From contig DPMS01000385.1 of NCBI GenBank assembly GCA_003541285.1, positions 1 to 7,507 on the forward strand: a DNA stretch of 7,507 nucleotides, written 5' to 3'. A model generated the notes under the pieces. It worked only from the letters and a program-made list of their open reading frames with translations. It searched no databases and had not been told where the DNA came from. Made by a program: the position numbers and the translations under genes. The first letter of the stretch is position 1, and each line of letters begins with the position of its first letter. This document shows, in pieces, positions 6,697-7,507 of this stretch. This DNA comes from Actinomycetota bacterium (GTDB taxonomy: Bacteria > Actinomycetota > Actinomycetes > Streptosporangiales > Streptosporangiaceae).

Positions 6697-7375
6697 GACC
6701 GAGAACGACACGGGAGGCACCGCCCGCCGCCCGCCCATCGTGGCCCGGCGGGGCAGCCGCCGCTCGGGACGCGGCAGGGCCGCCGTCCTCGCCGCCGCCG
6801 GCGGCGTGATCGGCGATCGCGGAGCCGACGGCACGAGGTTCACCGACGTCAGCAGGGCATCCGGCGTACCCGTCAGCACGCTGCAGTACTACTTCGGCAG
6901 CCGTGAAGACCTGCTTATCGCCGCCTTCCGCCACGAGTGCGCCCGCGAGCAGGCCGCAATGACCAGCGCCGTGCGGGCCAGCGAGGACCCATGGGACCAA
7001 ATGGTCCACCTGGTGCGAGTGGGTGTCGCCGACGGCGACCGGCCCGCGCTCACCTGGCGCACCTGGGTGGAATTCTGGAGAGCCGCGCTGCGCGACGACG
7101 AACTGCGCGAGGAAGCGCACGAGGTCTACCACAGGTGGCGCGGCCTCGTGCAGGAAGTGGTCCGCGCCGGAATCACCTCCGGCCGCTTCCGCTCCGGCCT
7201 CAACCCAGACATCGCGAGCCACCAGATCGTCGCCCTCATCGACGGCATCGGGATCCCCCTCGCCCTCGGCGACCCCGGACTGCCCGCCGGCCAAGGAACT
7301 GCCACCAAAATGGTCACCGACGCGGTCGCACGGCTGCTGGGTATGCGACCACGCGGAGAGCCAGGCGCGGACTGA
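6695..7375 (+). CDS. TetR/AcrR-family regulator with BetI-like C-terminal domain
   Basis: This 226-residue protein has an N-terminal TetR DNA-binding domain: helix-turn-helix at about 47-73 (FTDVSRASGVPVSTLQYYF at 49-67, then SREDLL). The C-terminal half carries the WVEFWRAALRDDELR stretch (124-138) and YHRWR (145-149), which resemble the BetI/TetR_C_6 ligand-binding domain. BetI itself responds to choline, but related regulators control many amine and amino-acid pathways, so the ligand is open. A basic Arg/Gly-rich arm (about 11-29) precedes the DNA-binding domain. The start is GTG 6695: it gives a normal N-arm and lies inside the operator palindrome, whereas an ATG at 6494 would overlap the divergent gene by about 140 nt. 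It is transcribed divergently from the two-flavoenzyme operon across a 61-nt gap, the standard arrangement for a local repressor with autoregulation. Confidence 0.93.
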   Translation: MTENDTGGTARRPPIVARRGSRRSGRGRAAVLAAAGGVIGDRGADGTRFTDVSRASGVPVSTLQYYFGSREDLLIAAFRHECAREQAAMTSAVRASEDPWDQMVHLVRVGVADGDRPALTWRTWVEFWRAALRDDELREEAHEVYHRWRGLVQEVVRAGITSGRFRSGLNPDIASHQIVALIDGIGIPLALGDPGLPAGQGTATKMVTDAVARLLGMRPRGEPGAD

Positions 7376-7481
7376 TCACATCCATCGCGGCGACGCCGCG
7401 ACCAGGGCCGCCCGGGCGCAACGAGGATTCCAGCGCTGTCGGCGGCAGGAATTCCTCCCACCCGGTGTCGGCTGCAGTCAT
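7314..7481 (-). CDS. Hypothetical 55-residue ORF antisense to the TetR 3' end
   Basis: On the minus strand an ATG at 7481 is preceded by GGAGG (7496-7492) with a 10-nt spacer and opens a 55-codon frame ending with TGA at 7316-7314. It therefore overlaps the last 62 nt of the TetR gene in antisense. The product starts MTAADTGWEEFLPPTALESS and ends in an Arg/Pro-rich tail. I recognise no family. Third-position G/C is about 79% in the first 33 codons and lower afterwards. It could be a small gene, the relic N-terminus of a lost gene whose downstream part was replaced, or chance. The Shine-Dalgarno is the main support. Confidence 0.22.
   Translation of the reverse strand: MTAADTGWEEFLPPTALESSLRPGGPGRGVAAMDVISPRLALRVVAYPAAVRPRR
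7385..7401 (+). terminator. Palindromic hairpin after the TetR gene
   Basis: TCGCGGCG (7385-7392) and CGCCGCGA (7394-7401) are exact reverse complements around a single A. In RNA this forms a 7-bp GC-rich stem with a 3-base loop. It starts 10 nt after the TGA of the TetR gene, where a terminator is expected. No T-run follows. Confidence 0.45.
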
Positions 7482-7507
7482 GATCGTTCGGCCTCCGATG
7501 GCAGTTA

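Noticed and set aside
6634..6879. N-terminal extension of the PYROXD2-like frame up to 6879
   Set aside because: It would cross the operator and overlap the TetR gene, and its translation is low-complexity; AGGGGAG with 7-nt spacing points to GTG 6633.
5863..6906. 347-codon plus-strand ORF opposite the PYROXD2-like gene
   Set aside because: It has an Arg/His-rich shadow translation that also crosses into the TetR gene in the wrong frame.
7447..7456. AGGAATTCCT perfect 10-bp palindrome as a regulatory site
   Set aside because: It is too short to distinguish from chance and has no promoter or gene start beside it that would give it a role.

Overview
The window is GC-rich throughout, uses GTG starts freely, has strong G/C preference at third codon positions in its genes, and carries protein families common in actinomycetes. 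It therefore reads as a piece of an actinobacterial (Actinomycetota) chromosome; the genus cannot be fixed from the sequence. It contains four confident protein genes, three of them FAD-dependent amine- or amino-acid-oxidizing type enzymes and one TetR-family regulator. I see no rRNA, tRNA, CRISPR array, insertion sequence or phage gene.

Layout: (1) 1-370 has no supportable gene. It holds a perfect 11-bp stem-loop (163-187) and a possible promoter and ribosome binding site for the next gene. (2) 371-2176 (+) encodes a Tat-exported flavin monoamine oxidase / L-amino-acid oxidase-like protein with an unusually long segment before the twin-arginine motif. (3) 2177-2535 is a convergent intergenic region with GC-rich hairpins that could end transcription from both sides. 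(4) 6633 down to 2536 (-) is a two-gene operon. Its first gene is a PYROXD2/CrtI-like FAD oxidoreductase. After a 21-nt gap comes an 806-aa FAD enzyme fused to a GcvT-like folate domain (dimethylglycine/sarcosine dehydrogenase type). (5) 6634-6694 is a 61-nt divergent control region with two interleaved dyads, one of which covers the start codon of the regulator. (6) 6695-7375 (+) is a TetR regulator with a BetI-like C-terminal half, followed by a hairpin. (7) 7376-7507 is the right end. It contains the start of a weak minus-strand 55-codon ORF that runs back into the end of the TetR gene.

Working model (inference): the BetI-like repressor binds the shared divergent region and controls both itself and the operon. 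The operon enzymes would oxidize an N-methylated amine or amino acid in the cytoplasm, with the GcvT-like domain passing the released one-carbon unit to tetrahydrofolate. The convergent, exported oxidase could deaminate an amine or amino acid outside the membrane, but nothing in the sequence shows that it is co-regulated with the operon. The exact substrates cannot be read from the sequence.
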